Shown here piece after piece: positions 51,454 through 59,218 of a stretch of 64,000 nt of DNA. The stretch covers positions 2,728,001 through 2,792,000 of the forward strand of contig NZ_CP044549.1 of NCBI RefSeq assembly GCF_009859475.1, given 5' to 3'. Made by a program: the position numbers and the translations under genes. The notes under the pieces are model-generated. The model did no database searches. It had not been told where the DNA came from and worked only from the letters and a program-made list of their open reading frames with translations. Source of the stretch: Hydrogenophaga sp. BPS33 (GTDB taxonomy: Bacteria > Pseudomonadota > Gammaproteobacteria > Burkholderiales > Burkholderiaceae_C). Position 1 is the stretch's first letter, and each line of letters starts with the position of its first letter.

Positions 51454-53741
51454 GTCGGGCTCTCTTCGCTCTGGCGCCGGGCCAGCGCCTTGTGGATGTC
51501 TTCGGGGGTGATGGGCAGGGTGGTGATGCGCACGCCCACCGCGTCGTGGATGGCTTCGGCGACGGCGGAGGCCACGCCGAAGCAACCGCTTTCCCCCAGG
51601 CCCTTGGCACCGAACGGGCCGGTGCTCTGTTGCGCGTCGACCGCCTCGCAGCCGAAGTGCTCGGGAATGTCGAGGATGCCGGGGATCTTGTATTCGGAGA
51701 ACGAGGCGTTGCGCAGCTGGCCGTCGGCGTCGAAGTCCATCTTCTCCAGGTGCACCATGCCGAGCTGCATGATGGCCGCGCCGGAGATCTGCGTTTCCAC
51801 CACCTTGGGGTTGAGCGGCGTGCCGCAGTCCACCACGTTCTCCATGCGCAGGATCTTGAAGTGGCCGGTCTCGGTGTCCACCTCCACTTCCACGCCGGTG
51901 CCGCCGATCATCCAGTTGGGTGTGATGTCGGGCGACTGGCCGTTGGCGTCCGGCGAGGTGTAGGAGGGCACGAAGCTGCCCGTGCCCACCAGCGTGCCGG
52001 CCTGCATGCTGAACTTCTTTTTCAGCAGCGTCGGCACGTCCGGCATGCCGTTGAATGGCAGGCCCAGGCTGTCGGCGAGCGCGCGCGCCTGCACCAGCAG
52101 GTCGGCGGCGGCGGCCTTCACCGCGTTGCCCATGGAGAAGGTGGAGCGCGAGCCCAGTGTGGCCATGTCGTAGGGTGTGGCGTCGGTGTCCGGGTGCACC
52201 ACGCGGATGTCCTGCGCGCGGATGCCCAGCACCTCGGCGGCCACGATGGCCATGGCCGTGTCCGAGCCCTGGCCCATGTCGACGGTGCTCATGAGCAGGG
52301 TGCAACTGCCGTCGCCCGCGGCGGTGACGGTGGCCACCGAGGTGGTGGGCGCGACCAGCGCCTTGAAGCCCAGGCCCAGGCCACGGCCCTTGCGCACCGT
52401 GCCTGTGCCGCGCTCGATCGGCGTGTCCCAATCCATGCGGCGGGCCACGGTGTCGAGCACCTGGCGCAGCGCGGCGTCTTTCATGATGGTGCCGGCGCCG
52501 TGCGGGCGGCCGTTCTCCAGCAGGTTCAGGCGGCGGAATTCGAGCGGGTCCATGCCGATCGCGCGTGCGATCAGGTCGGCCTGGCTCTCGTAGCCCCACA
52601 CCACCTGGGTGATGCCGAAGCCGCGGAACGCGCCGGCTGGGGGAAGGTTGGTGTAGACCTGGTACGAATCGATGTGGAGGTGGTCGATGTCGTACGGACC
52701 ACCGGCGGTGAAGCCCGATTTCTGCGTGACGCGTGGCCCGATGTCGGCATAGGCACCGCCGTTCCAGTAGACCTCGCAATGCCGGCCGGTGATGCGGCCC
52801 TGGGCGTTCACCGCGCTGCGGATGCGGAAGGTGGTGGCGTGCTTGGTGATGGTGTAGAACTGCTCTTCCATCGTGAGCGCCACGCGCACCGGACGCTTGG
52901 CGATCAGCGTGAGCGCGGCCGCCAGCGCTTCCAGCTTGATGTAGAGCTTGGCGCCGAAGCCGCCGCCGAGCAGGCGCGTCTTCACCTGCACGCGGTTCTC
53001 GGGCCAGCCCAGCAGGCGCGCGATCTCCAGCCGCACGAAAGACGGGCTTTGCGAGGCGGTGTGGATGGTGATGCCGCGCTCGTTGAACTCGGCGATGCTG
53101 ATCATCGGCTCCATCGGCGTGTGCATCACCTGCTGGGTGCGGAAGGTGTGGTCGAACACCTGTGCCGCTTCGGCAAAGGCCTTCTCCACGTCGCCATGGC
53201 GCAGGCGGTAGTCCAGCGCGACGTTGGTGCCCTTGCGCCCGGCCAGGTGCTTCAAGTCGGGGAAGGTGCCGGCGGGGCGCAGTTCGTCGTGCACCAGGAT
53301 GCCGGTGTCGTGGGCGGCCTGGACTTCGTCGAACACGGCGGGCAGCACCTCGTATTCGACCTCGACCAGGCCGGCCGCCGCTTCGGCCACGTGCACGTCC
53401 TCGGCCAGCACCACGGCCAGTGGCTCGCCGATGTGCCGCGCCTTCTCGATTGCCAGGATCGGCTGGTCGTGGAACGCGGGGCCGTAGTGCGGGTCGGGGA
53501 TGACCTGCATCACATCGCGCGCCGTGACCACCTTGAACACGCCCGGCATGGCCGCCGCGCGCTGGGTGTCGATGCCGAGGATGCGCGCGTGTGCGTGCGC
53601 GCTGCGAACCACCTTGGCGTGCAGCATGCGCGGCAGCGAGAGGTTGTGCGTGTAGTCGGCCGCGCCGGTGACTTTGGCGCGCGACTCCAGGCGGTTGACC
53701 GAGTGGCCGACCTGTTCGTGTTGGGTGGAGGTGAAGGTCAT
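51450..53741 (-). CDS. Molybdenum hydroxylase large (Mo-pterin) subunit
   Basis: A 763-residue xanthine-oxidase-family large subunit. The start shows GHSVNRLESRAKVTGAADY. Cofactor segments include GGGFGAKLY, GAFRGFGITQVVWGYESQ, MGQGSDTAMAIVAAEV, and C-terminal KGLGESGCFG with the catalytic Glu. The CO-dehydrogenase loop AYxCSFR is absent and GAFRGFG stands there, so this is not a CO dehydrogenase but a ring or aldehyde hydroxylase. It is coupled by four-base overlaps to the FAD and 2Fe-2S subunit genes. Confidence 0.92.
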   Translation of the reverse strand: MTFTSTQHEQVGHSVNRLESRAKVTGAADYTHNLSLPRMLHAKVVRSAHAHARILGIDTQRAAAMPGVFKVVTARDVMQVIPDPHYGPAFHDQPILAIEKARHIGEPLAVVLAEDVHVAEAAAGLVEVEYEVLPAVFDEVQAAHDTGILVHDELRPAGTFPDLKHLAGRKGTNVALDYRLRHGDVEKAFAEAAQVFDHTFRTQQVMHTPMEPMISIAEFNERGITIHTASQSPSFVRLEIARLLGWPENRVQVKTRLLGGGFGAKLYIKLEALAAALTLIAKRPVRVALTMEEQFYTITKHATTFRIRSAVNAQGRITGRHCEVYWNGGAYADIGPRVTQKSGFTAGGPYDIDHLHIDSYQVYTNLPPAGAFRGFGITQVVWGYESQADLIARAIGMDPLEFRRLNLLENGRPHGAGTIMKDAALRQVLDTVARRMDWDTPIERGTGTVRKGRGLGLGFKALVAPTTSVATVTAAGDGSCTLLMSTVDMGQGSDTAMAIVAAEVLGIRAQDIRVVHPDTDATPYDMATLGSRSTFSMGNAVKAAAADLLVQARALADSLGLPFNGMPDVPTLLKKKFSMQAGTLVGTGSFVPSYTSPDANGQSPDITPNWMIGGTGVEVEVDTETGHFKILRMENVVDCGTPLNPKVVETQISGAAIMQLGMVHLEKMDFDADGQLRNASFSEYKIPGILDIPEHFGCEAVDAQQSTGPFGAKGLGESGCFGVASAVAEAIHDAVGVRITTLPITPEDIHKALARRQSEESPT

Positions 53742-54607
53742 GCGGGGCTCCGGCTGCGGCGCAGGGCGATGTGAATGGCCCTGGGCAAGGCGGTCTTGAG
53801 CAATTGGGTTTTGTATTCGGCCGACCCGTGCGCATCGGCCATGAGGGGGACTTCGGTCGCGGCGGCCTCGGCGGCGGCGCGCAGCGCGTCGGCTTCGAGT
53901 CCGCGCTGTTCGATCACGGCCTGCGCCCGCGCCAGCCGCGTGGGCCGGTCGGTGGCCGCACCGGTGAAGATGTGGACTTTCTGCACCCGGTCCTGTTGCA
54001 TCTTCAGCACCACGGCCAGGCCGAGCGCAGGCCAGTCGTGTGCGGCGCGGGTGGTGAGCTTGAGGTAGTGGCCCGGGCCGGCTTGCGCCGGCACGATCAC
54101 CCGCGTGATCAGTTCGTCGCGCGCCACCACGGTTTCGTAGTAGCCCGTGCACAGGTCTTCGGCGTTTACCGTGCGGCTGCCCTGGGGGCCGGTGATCACC
54201 ACGCGCGCGCCCAGCGCGGCCAGCACCGGTGGCATGTCCAGGTGCGGATCGGCGTGGCGCAGGTTGCCGCCGATGGTGGCCACCGCGCGCACCCGGGCAT
54301 TGGCCACGCCGCGCAGCGCCAGGCTCAGCATGGGCCAGCCTTCGAGCACGGCCGCGTGGCGTTCGATGTCGGCCAGGCGCGCCAGGCCGCCGAGCTCCAG
54401 TTCGCCGGCTGCGTTGACGGCGATCGAGGCATGCTCATCGCCGATCTTGTGCAGGCTGATGAGGCGCGTGGGATGCAGCACGCCGGCCTTCATCATCAAC
54501 ATGACGGCGGTGCCGCCGCCCACGGGGCGGATGTTCGGGTCCTCGGGGTCGAGCAGCGAAAGGGCTTCGTCCAGCGAGTAGGGCAGCAGGAATTCGAACG
54601 GTGTCAT
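53738..54607 (-). CDS. Molybdenum hydroxylase FAD subunit (CoxM-like)
   Basis: A 289-residue FAD-binding subunit: PYSLDEALSLL, the FAD loop RPVGGGTAVMLMMKAG, and ATIGGNLRHADPHLDMPPVLAALGA... typical of the family (segment cut short here). It passes electrons from the iron-sulphur subunit to an acceptor. The start overlaps the stop of the upstream hydrolase (ATGA). Confidence 0.92.
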   Translation of the reverse strand: MTPFEFLLPYSLDEALSLLDPEDPNIRPVGGGTAVMLMMKAGVLHPTRLISLHKIGDEHASIAVNAAGELELGGLARLADIERHAAVLEGWPMLSLALRGVANARVRAVATIGGNLRHADPHLDMPPVLAALGARVVITGPQGSRTVNAEDLCTGYYETVVARDELITRVIVPAQAGPGHYLKLTTRAAHDWPALGLAVVLKMQQDRVQKVHIFTGAATDRPTRLARAQAVIEQRGLEADALRAAAEAAATEVPLMADAHGSAEYKTQLLKTALPRAIHIALRRSRSPA

Positions 54608-55428
54608 TGCGCTGCCTCCGCGCAGAGTTGCAGCAGCGCGTGCGCGACCACGTCGGGCACTTCCAGCGGCGCGAGGTGGCGCGCGTTGGGGATGACCGCC
54701 AGGTGCGAATGCGCGATGCCGGCGTGCATCGCCTGCGCCATGGGCACCGGCGCGGCGTAGTCCTCTTCGCCCACCAAGATGCGCGTGGGGACCTGGATGC
54801 GGGCCAGCAGCGCGCGGCCATCGAAGTGGCCCAGCATGTGGCAGGTGGCGACGTAGCTCTCGATGCGGTTGCGCAGAAAGGTGTCGATGCAGGCCTGCAC
54901 GATCTGCGGGTTCTGCGCGCGGAACGCGTCGCTGAACCAGCGCGTCTTCTGGAAATCCACCAGAGAAGCCAGGCCCTGGGTGCGGCCTTTGGCGGCGCGG
55001 TCTTCCCAGTCCTTGGGCGCGGTCGGTCCGTACCAGGCGGTGGTGCCGATCAGCGCCAGCCCGGCCGTGCGCTGCGGGTGGCTGCCGGCGAACTGCAGCG
55101 CGATGCAGCCGCCCATGGAGGCACCACCCACGATCGCGCGGGGAACGTCCAGGTGGTCCAGCACCTCACGCAGGTCCTCGGCCATGCGAGCGGCCGTGTA
55201 GGGCGTGGGGCCGTGGCCCGACTGGCCATGGCCGCGCGCGTCGATGGCGACCACGGTCGCCTTGCCTTCGAGCCTGGTGGCCTGCAGGTCCCAGAAGCAG
55301 TGGTCCATGGCCAGGGAGTGCACGAGGGCCACCACCGGCAGACCGCCGAGCGGCCCATGAACGCGGTAGCAGATGGGAATGCCGTCGCTGCTGGTCAACG
55401 TGGCAGTGGGGTGGTGGGGTGTGGTCAT
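54604..55428 (-). CDS. Alpha/beta hydrolase (enol-lactonase-like)
   Basis: A 274-residue hydrolase: LVHSLAMDHCFWDLQ at the oxyanion loop, nucleophile GGASMGG, catalytic Asp near ILVGEEDYAAPV, His in ARHLAPLEVPD. It resembles 3-oxoadipate enol-lactonases and thus hydrolyses of ring-derived products. It is the first gene of the coupled operon with the three hydroxylase subunits and CoxG-like protein; its promoter contains the 47-bp element shared with the ubiX operon. Confidence 0.85.
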   Translation of the reverse strand: MTTPHHPTATLTSSDGIPICYRVHGPLGGLPVVALVHSLAMDHCFWDLQATRLEGKATVVAIDARGHGQSGHGPTPYTAARMAEDLREVLDHLDVPRAIVGGASMGGCIALQFAGSHPQRTAGLALIGTTAWYGPTAPKDWEDRAAKGRTQGLASLVDFQKTRWFSDAFRAQNPQIVQACIDTFLRNRIESYVATCHMLGHFDGRALLARIQVPTRILVGEEDYAAPVPMAQAMHAGIAHSHLAVIPNARHLAPLEVPDVVAHALLQLCAEAAQ

Positions 55429-55523
55429 ATGGCGCGGGATTGTTCGCCCGCGCCCGCACCGCGTCCAACGAGAAATTTGAAGCTCGGCGATCAAAATCGC
55501 TCATGCCCGGCCCAGGTACCGGT

Positions 55524-55570
55524 CCCATGAGCGAAATTGGTGGCGGTCAGCAAAATCGTTCGTTTGACCC
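55524..55570. promoter_or_regulatory. Shared 47-bp regulatory element, copy A
   Basis: Located in the 208-base region between the hydroxylase operon and a divergent Bug gene. It matches copy B (62398-62444, inverted) at 34 of 47 positions without gaps; it begins CCCATGAG and carries AAAT.GTTCGTT near the other end. A flanking inverted segment TCGCTCATG/CATGAGCGA extends it on one side. Likely a regulator site; which protein binds is unknown. Confidence 0.6.
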
Positions 55571-55636
55571 GTGTGGGTCGTGTGCCGCAGGATGCCCCGG
55601 CTGTTCCGTTCACAACCTTCGTACCGAGACAAACCC

Positions 55637-56626
55637 ATGACTTTGAACAACGCATCCCGCCGGCATCTCCTGCTCGCCGCCGCCTTGGCGATTCCCACCC
55701 TGGGCACGGGCACCGCACAGGCCCAGGACTACCCAACGCGTCCCATCCGCGTGGTCGTGCCCTTTGCGCCGGGTGGTGTGGTCGACGTCACCGCGCGCCT
55801 GCTGACGCAGAAGATGACCGAGCGCCTGGGCTGGAACTTCGTGGTGGAAAACAAGCCCGGTGGCAACGGCTTCATCGCCGTGACCCAGGTGGCCAAGGCC
55901 GCGCCCGATGGCTACACCCTGCTCACGGCCCACACCGGTGAATTCGCCGTGAACCCTGCGCTCTTTCCCAACACGCCCTACGACCTGGACCGCGATTTCG
56001 CGCCGATCACCATGATCAGCGACACCCCCATGCTGCTGGTGGCCAACGCCAAGGAGCCCTACAACACCGTGCGCGAGCTGGTGGCCGAGGCGAAGAAGAA
56101 CCCGGGCAAGCTGGCCTTTTCCTCGCCGGGCAACGGCAGCGTGAACCACCTGGCGGGCGAATGGTTCGCGGCGGAGGCCGGTGCCAAGCTGCTGCACGTG
56201 CCCTACAAGGGCGGCGCGCCGGCCGTGGCCGCGGTGGCCGCGGGCGAAGTGCCCCTGGGCGTGGTGGCCGTGCCGGCGGTGGTGCCCCATGTGCAATCGG
56301 GCCGCGTGAAGGTGCTGGGCCTCACGACCGCGCGCCGCACGCCTTTCAACAACGCCTGGGAACCCGCCAACGAAGCTGGCGTGAAGAACGTCGATGCCTC
56401 GAACTGGGTGGGCCTGTTCGCGCCCAAGGGCGTGCCGGCGGACATCCTGGCCAAGCTGCACGCCGAAGTGGCCAAGACCTTGCAGGACCCCGATATGAAG
56501 AAGCGCTTCGCGGACGCGGGCGCCGAGGTCGGTGGCATGCCATCGGCGGCCTTTGCCGAGCGCATCCGCACCGACGCCGCGCGTTACCGCGACGTGGTGA
56601 AGAAAGGCAACATCCGGATCGAATGA
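55637..56626 (+). CDS. Bug-type tripartite tricarboxylate transporter receptor
   Basis: A 329-residue receptor. The signal peptide MTLNNASRRHLLLAAALAIP ends near TAQAQ; then YPTRPIRVVVPFAPGGVVDV, NKPGGNG, PDGYTLLTAHTG and VPYKGGAPAVAAV. It is divergent from the hydroxylase operon across the shared element and thus likely takes up the substrate of that hydroxylase. Confidence 0.9.
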   Translation: MTLNNASRRHLLLAAALAIPTLGTGTAQAQDYPTRPIRVVVPFAPGGVVDVTARLLTQKMTERLGWNFVVENKPGGNGFIAVTQVAKAAPDGYTLLTAHTGEFAVNPALFPNTPYDLDRDFAPITMISDTPMLLVANAKEPYNTVRELVAEAKKNPGKLAFSSPGNGSVNHLAGEWFAAEAGAKLLHVPYKGGAPAVAAVAAGEVPLGVVAVPAVVPHVQSGRVKVLGLTTARRTPFNNAWEPANEAGVKNVDASNWVGLFAPKGVPADILAKLHAEVAKTLQDPDMKKRFADAGAEVGGMPSAAFAERIRTDAARYRDVVKKGNIRIE

Positions 56627-56628
56627 AC

Positions 56629-57525
56629 CTAGGCCGCCGCGCCGAACGTGGACATCAGCCAGCGCTTGAACAGTTGCACCTTGCGCAGGCCCGAACGTTC
56701 GGGACGGCTGAGCACGTGGTAGCCCGCCGACGACGCGTAGCGGAACTCGAACGGGGCGATCAGGCGGCCGCTGGCCAGGTCCTGGCGCACCAGCACCGAG
56801 CGGCCGATGCCCACACCCAGGCCTTCGACGATGGCGTTCATGGCAAACGAAAGGGTCTCGCAGTTGATCTCGCGCTCGAAGGCCTCGATCGGCGAGCCCG
56901 CGTGCCGCAGCCACACGGTCCAGTCGTCGGTGATGATGGGCGAGACCGTGCGCACGATGGGAAAGTGGCGCAGATCGTCGATGGAGCGCAGCGGCGGGCC
57001 AGACTTCAGCAGTTCGGGTGTGCAGACGGGAAAGATGTCTTCGTCGGCGATGCGCTCGGCATCAAAGTCGCGCCAGTCGTCCGCGCCATGCCAGATCGCC
57101 ACGTCGAACTCGCGTTGTTCCAAGCGGTCTGTGGGTGCCAGCGCGGTGAGGCGCAGTTCGATCTCGGGGTGCAGGCGCTGGAAGTCCCGCAGCGCTGGCG
57201 TGAGGCAGCGCGACGAGAAAGCCACCAGGCTGGCGATGGTGAGCCGATTGTCGCGCGCGGTCGACACGCTTTCCGTGGCACTCGCGATCTGGGCCAGCGC
57301 GGGGCGAATGCATTCCAGGTACGTGCGCCCCTCGTCCGTCAGGCGCGTGGTGTTCTGTTTGCGCGTGAAGAGCTGGATCTCCAGCAGGCTCTCCAGTTCC
57401 TTGATGCGGTGGCTCACTGCGGTCTGCGTCAGGCTCAGCTCGACGGCCGCGCGGGTGAAGCTCTGGTGCCGCGCGGTGGCTTCGAAGGCGAGCAGCGCGG
57501 CGAGTGGGGGCAGTGTCCTGGGCAT
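56629..57525 (-). CDS. LysR-family regulator (GcvA-like)
   Basis: A 298-residue LysR protein: LPPLAALLAFEATARHQSFT, ELSLTQTAVSHRIKELESLL for the HTH, effector domain with REFDVAIWHGADDW and FAMNAIVEGLGVGIG. It is convergent with the Bug gene (2-base gap) and divergent, by only 42 bases, from the solute-binding/RidA pair, which it probably controls. It is also a candidate for binding the 47-bp element. Confidence 0.9.
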   Translation of the reverse strand: MPRTLPPLAALLAFEATARHQSFTRAAVELSLTQTAVSHRIKELESLLEIQLFTRKQNTTRLTDEGRTYLECIRPALAQIASATESVSTARDNRLTIASLVAFSSRCLTPALRDFQRLHPEIELRLTALAPTDRLEQREFDVAIWHGADDWRDFDAERIADEDIFPVCTPELLKSGPPLRSIDDLRHFPIVRTVSPIITDDWTVWLRHAGSPIEAFEREINCETLSFAMNAIVEGLGVGIGRSVLVRQDLASGRLIAPFEFRYASSAGYHVLSRPERSGLRKVQLFKRWLMSTFGAAA

Positions 57526-57567
57526 GAGAGGTAATTTAACTTGAACAGCTTGCAAGGAAAGAGAGAA

Positions 57568-58299
57568 ATGAGCATCGAGTCCACATTGATCCGGCAGATC
57601 GCCCCCCGAGGCGTGCTGCGCGCGTCCATCAACGTCGGCAACCCCGTGCTGGCCAGCCGCGCGAACGACGGCACGGTGCGTGGCGTGTCGGTCGACCTCG
57701 CGCGTGCGTTCGCGGGGCGCCTGGGGCTGGCGCTGGAGCCGGTGGTGTTCGAGAGCGCGGGCCAGTCGGTCGAGGCGGTGGCGCGCGGCCAGGCCGACAT
57801 CGGCTTCTTTGCGCTCGATCCCGCGCGCGCCGACCAGCTGCGATTTGCCACGCCCTACGTGCTGATCCAGGGTGCGTACCTGGTGCGCGATGGCTCTCCC
57901 CTGCAGACGATGGACGAGGTCGATCGCGCCGGACACCGGGTGGTGGTGGGCAAGGGCAGCGCCTACGACCTGTACCTCACGCGCAGCCTTCGGCAGGCGA
58001 CGATCGAGCGTGCCGCCACGTCGCCCACGGTGGTGGACGAGTTCATGCGCGGTGGGGCGCAAGTGGCGGCTGGCGTGCGCCAGCAGCTGGAATCCGATCT
58101 GTCGCGTTTTGAGGGGCTGCGCTTGTTGCCGGGCAATTTCATGACCATCCAGCAGGCCGTGGGCATTCCGGCGGACCGCAGCGATCTGGCCTTGGCCGAA
58201 GTGCGCCAGTTCGTGGAGGACATGAAGGCCGACGGCTTCGTGGCCCGTGCGCTCAAGCGGCACGAGATCGAGGGCGCGGCTGTCGCGCCGCTGGCATGA
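57568..58299 (+). CDS. Family-3 solute-binding-like protein without signal peptide
   Basis: A 243-residue periplasmic-binding-protein fold: RGVLRASINVGNPVLASR, VRGVSVDLARAFAGRLGL, GQADIGFFALDPARADQL and VVVGKGSAYDLYL match amino-acid-type (SBP_bac_3) receptors. No N-terminal signal peptide precedes the domain, either from this start or from an ATG nine codons upstream. It may be a cytoplasmic ligand sensor or cyclohexadienyl-dehydratase-like enzyme rather than a transport receptor. It overlaps the RidA gene by four bases. Confidence 0.8.
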   Translation: MSIESTLIRQIAPRGVLRASINVGNPVLASRANDGTVRGVSVDLARAFAGRLGLALEPVVFESAGQSVEAVARGQADIGFFALDPARADQLRFATPYVLIQGAYLVRDGSPLQTMDEVDRAGHRVVVGKGSAYDLYLTRSLRQATIERAATSPTVVDEFMRGGAQVAAGVRQQLESDLSRFEGLRLLPGNFMTIQQAVGIPADRSDLALAEVRQFVEDMKADGFVARALKRHEIEGAAVAPLA

Positions 58300-58703
58300 A
58301 CATGGAAAAGACCGACATGGCTTCACCTCAGATGTTTGTCGCGCCAGCGGGCATGGCGGCGCCGCGTGGTCACTACAGCCATGCCACGCGTGGGGCGGGC
58401 ATGGTGTTCGTGTCGGGGCAGTTGCCAGTGTCCTCCGATGGCCAAGTGCTGCATGACGCACCCTTCGAGTTCCAGGCCAGGCAGGTGCTGAGCAATGTGC
58501 GCGCCGCGCTTGAAGGCGCGGGCAGTGGCGTGGCCCAACTGCTGCAGGTGCGCGTGTACATCACCGACATCGGATTGTGGCCCGCCTTCGATGCGATCTA
58601 CGCGCAGTGGGCCGGTGAGGCGAGGCCGGCGCGAGCGGTGGTGCCGGTGCCTGTGTTGCACTACGGTTGTGGTCTGGAGGTTGAAGCTGTGGCGTTGGGC
58701 TGA
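58296..58703 (+). CDS. RidA/YjgF-family protein
   Basis: A 135-residue Rid protein: HYSHATRGAGMVFVSGQLPV, QARQVLSNVRAALEGAGSG, LLQVRVYITDI and a C-terminal VEAVAL. An Arg in PARAVVPV replaces the R of the RSTV-type motif. It is coupled to the solute-binding-like gene and probably acts on an imine or enamine from that pathway. Confidence 0.83.
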   Translation: MNMEKTDMASPQMFVAPAGMAAPRGHYSHATRGAGMVFVSGQLPVSSDGQVLHDAPFEFQARQVLSNVRAALEGAGSGVAQLLQVRVYITDIGLWPAFDAIYAQWAGEARPARAVVPVPVLHYGCGLEVEAVALG

Positions 58704-58743
58704 AGCGCTCGGAGGTTTCTTCAGGGCCGCTGGTGCGTGTGCC

Positions 58744-59079
58744 CGTTCTCCGGCGCACCTCTCGGTCGGATACCCGGGCACGCCACCACCCTCGCGTCAA
58801 CACCGCATGCAGGACGCATCCGTGCAGGCAACCGCGAATGGCGCCTGCGCCCGGACACCCACACCATCGACCCCAGTAGCACCTGAGCACACCACTGGGG
58901 GGAAGGGGAGGAACCGGAGAAAGGACCTATGCATGCCACCTTGCCACTCTCGACGGATGGTGGGGTTCGCGGGCGCAGGCGCCATTCGCGGTTGCCTGCA
59001 CGGATGCGTCCTGCATGCGGTGTTGAAGAAGGAGAGGAGGCGTGCACGGGCATCCGACCGAGAGGTGCGCCGGAGAACG
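58744..59079. repeat. 336-bp near-palindrome with about 110-bp arms
   Basis: Left arm 58744-58853 and right arm 58969-59079 are inverted copies, nearly identical over long blocks (for example CGTTCTCCGGCGCACCTCTC at the outer end and ACGCATCCGTGCAGGCAACC further in). The spacer has no gene. No transposase, and it is distinct from the elements at 3444 and 38499. The region 58704-59218 holds no gene. Confidence 0.8.
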
Positions 59080-59130
59080 CGGACCACGCCAGCCGTCAGT
59101 GCGAGGCGCGGGCATGAAACCCTAGCGCAC

Positions 59131-59199
59131 CAACCCTTAGCGCGATGTGCAAGCTTGAAACAAAAACACATCAACCCTCAGCGCGATGTGCAGGCTCGA
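59131..59199. repeat. Two 28-bp direct repeats, 41 bases apart
   Basis: Copies at 59131-59158 and 59172-59199 share 25 of 28 bases (both contain AGCGCGATGTGCA). They lie just past the 3' end of the ubiD-like gene (ending 59219). Part of a third unit may lie near 59120. Function unknown. Confidence 0.6.
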
Positions 59200-59218
59200 T
59201 ACAGAGGCAAGCCAAGCC

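Noticed and set aside
51450..53741. Carbon monoxide dehydrogenase large subunit
   Set aside because: The CO-specific AYxCSFR active loop is missing; the segment reads GAFRGFG.
59131..59199. CRISPR array
   Set aside because: Only two clear units with a 13-base spacer, no cas genes and no variable spacers.
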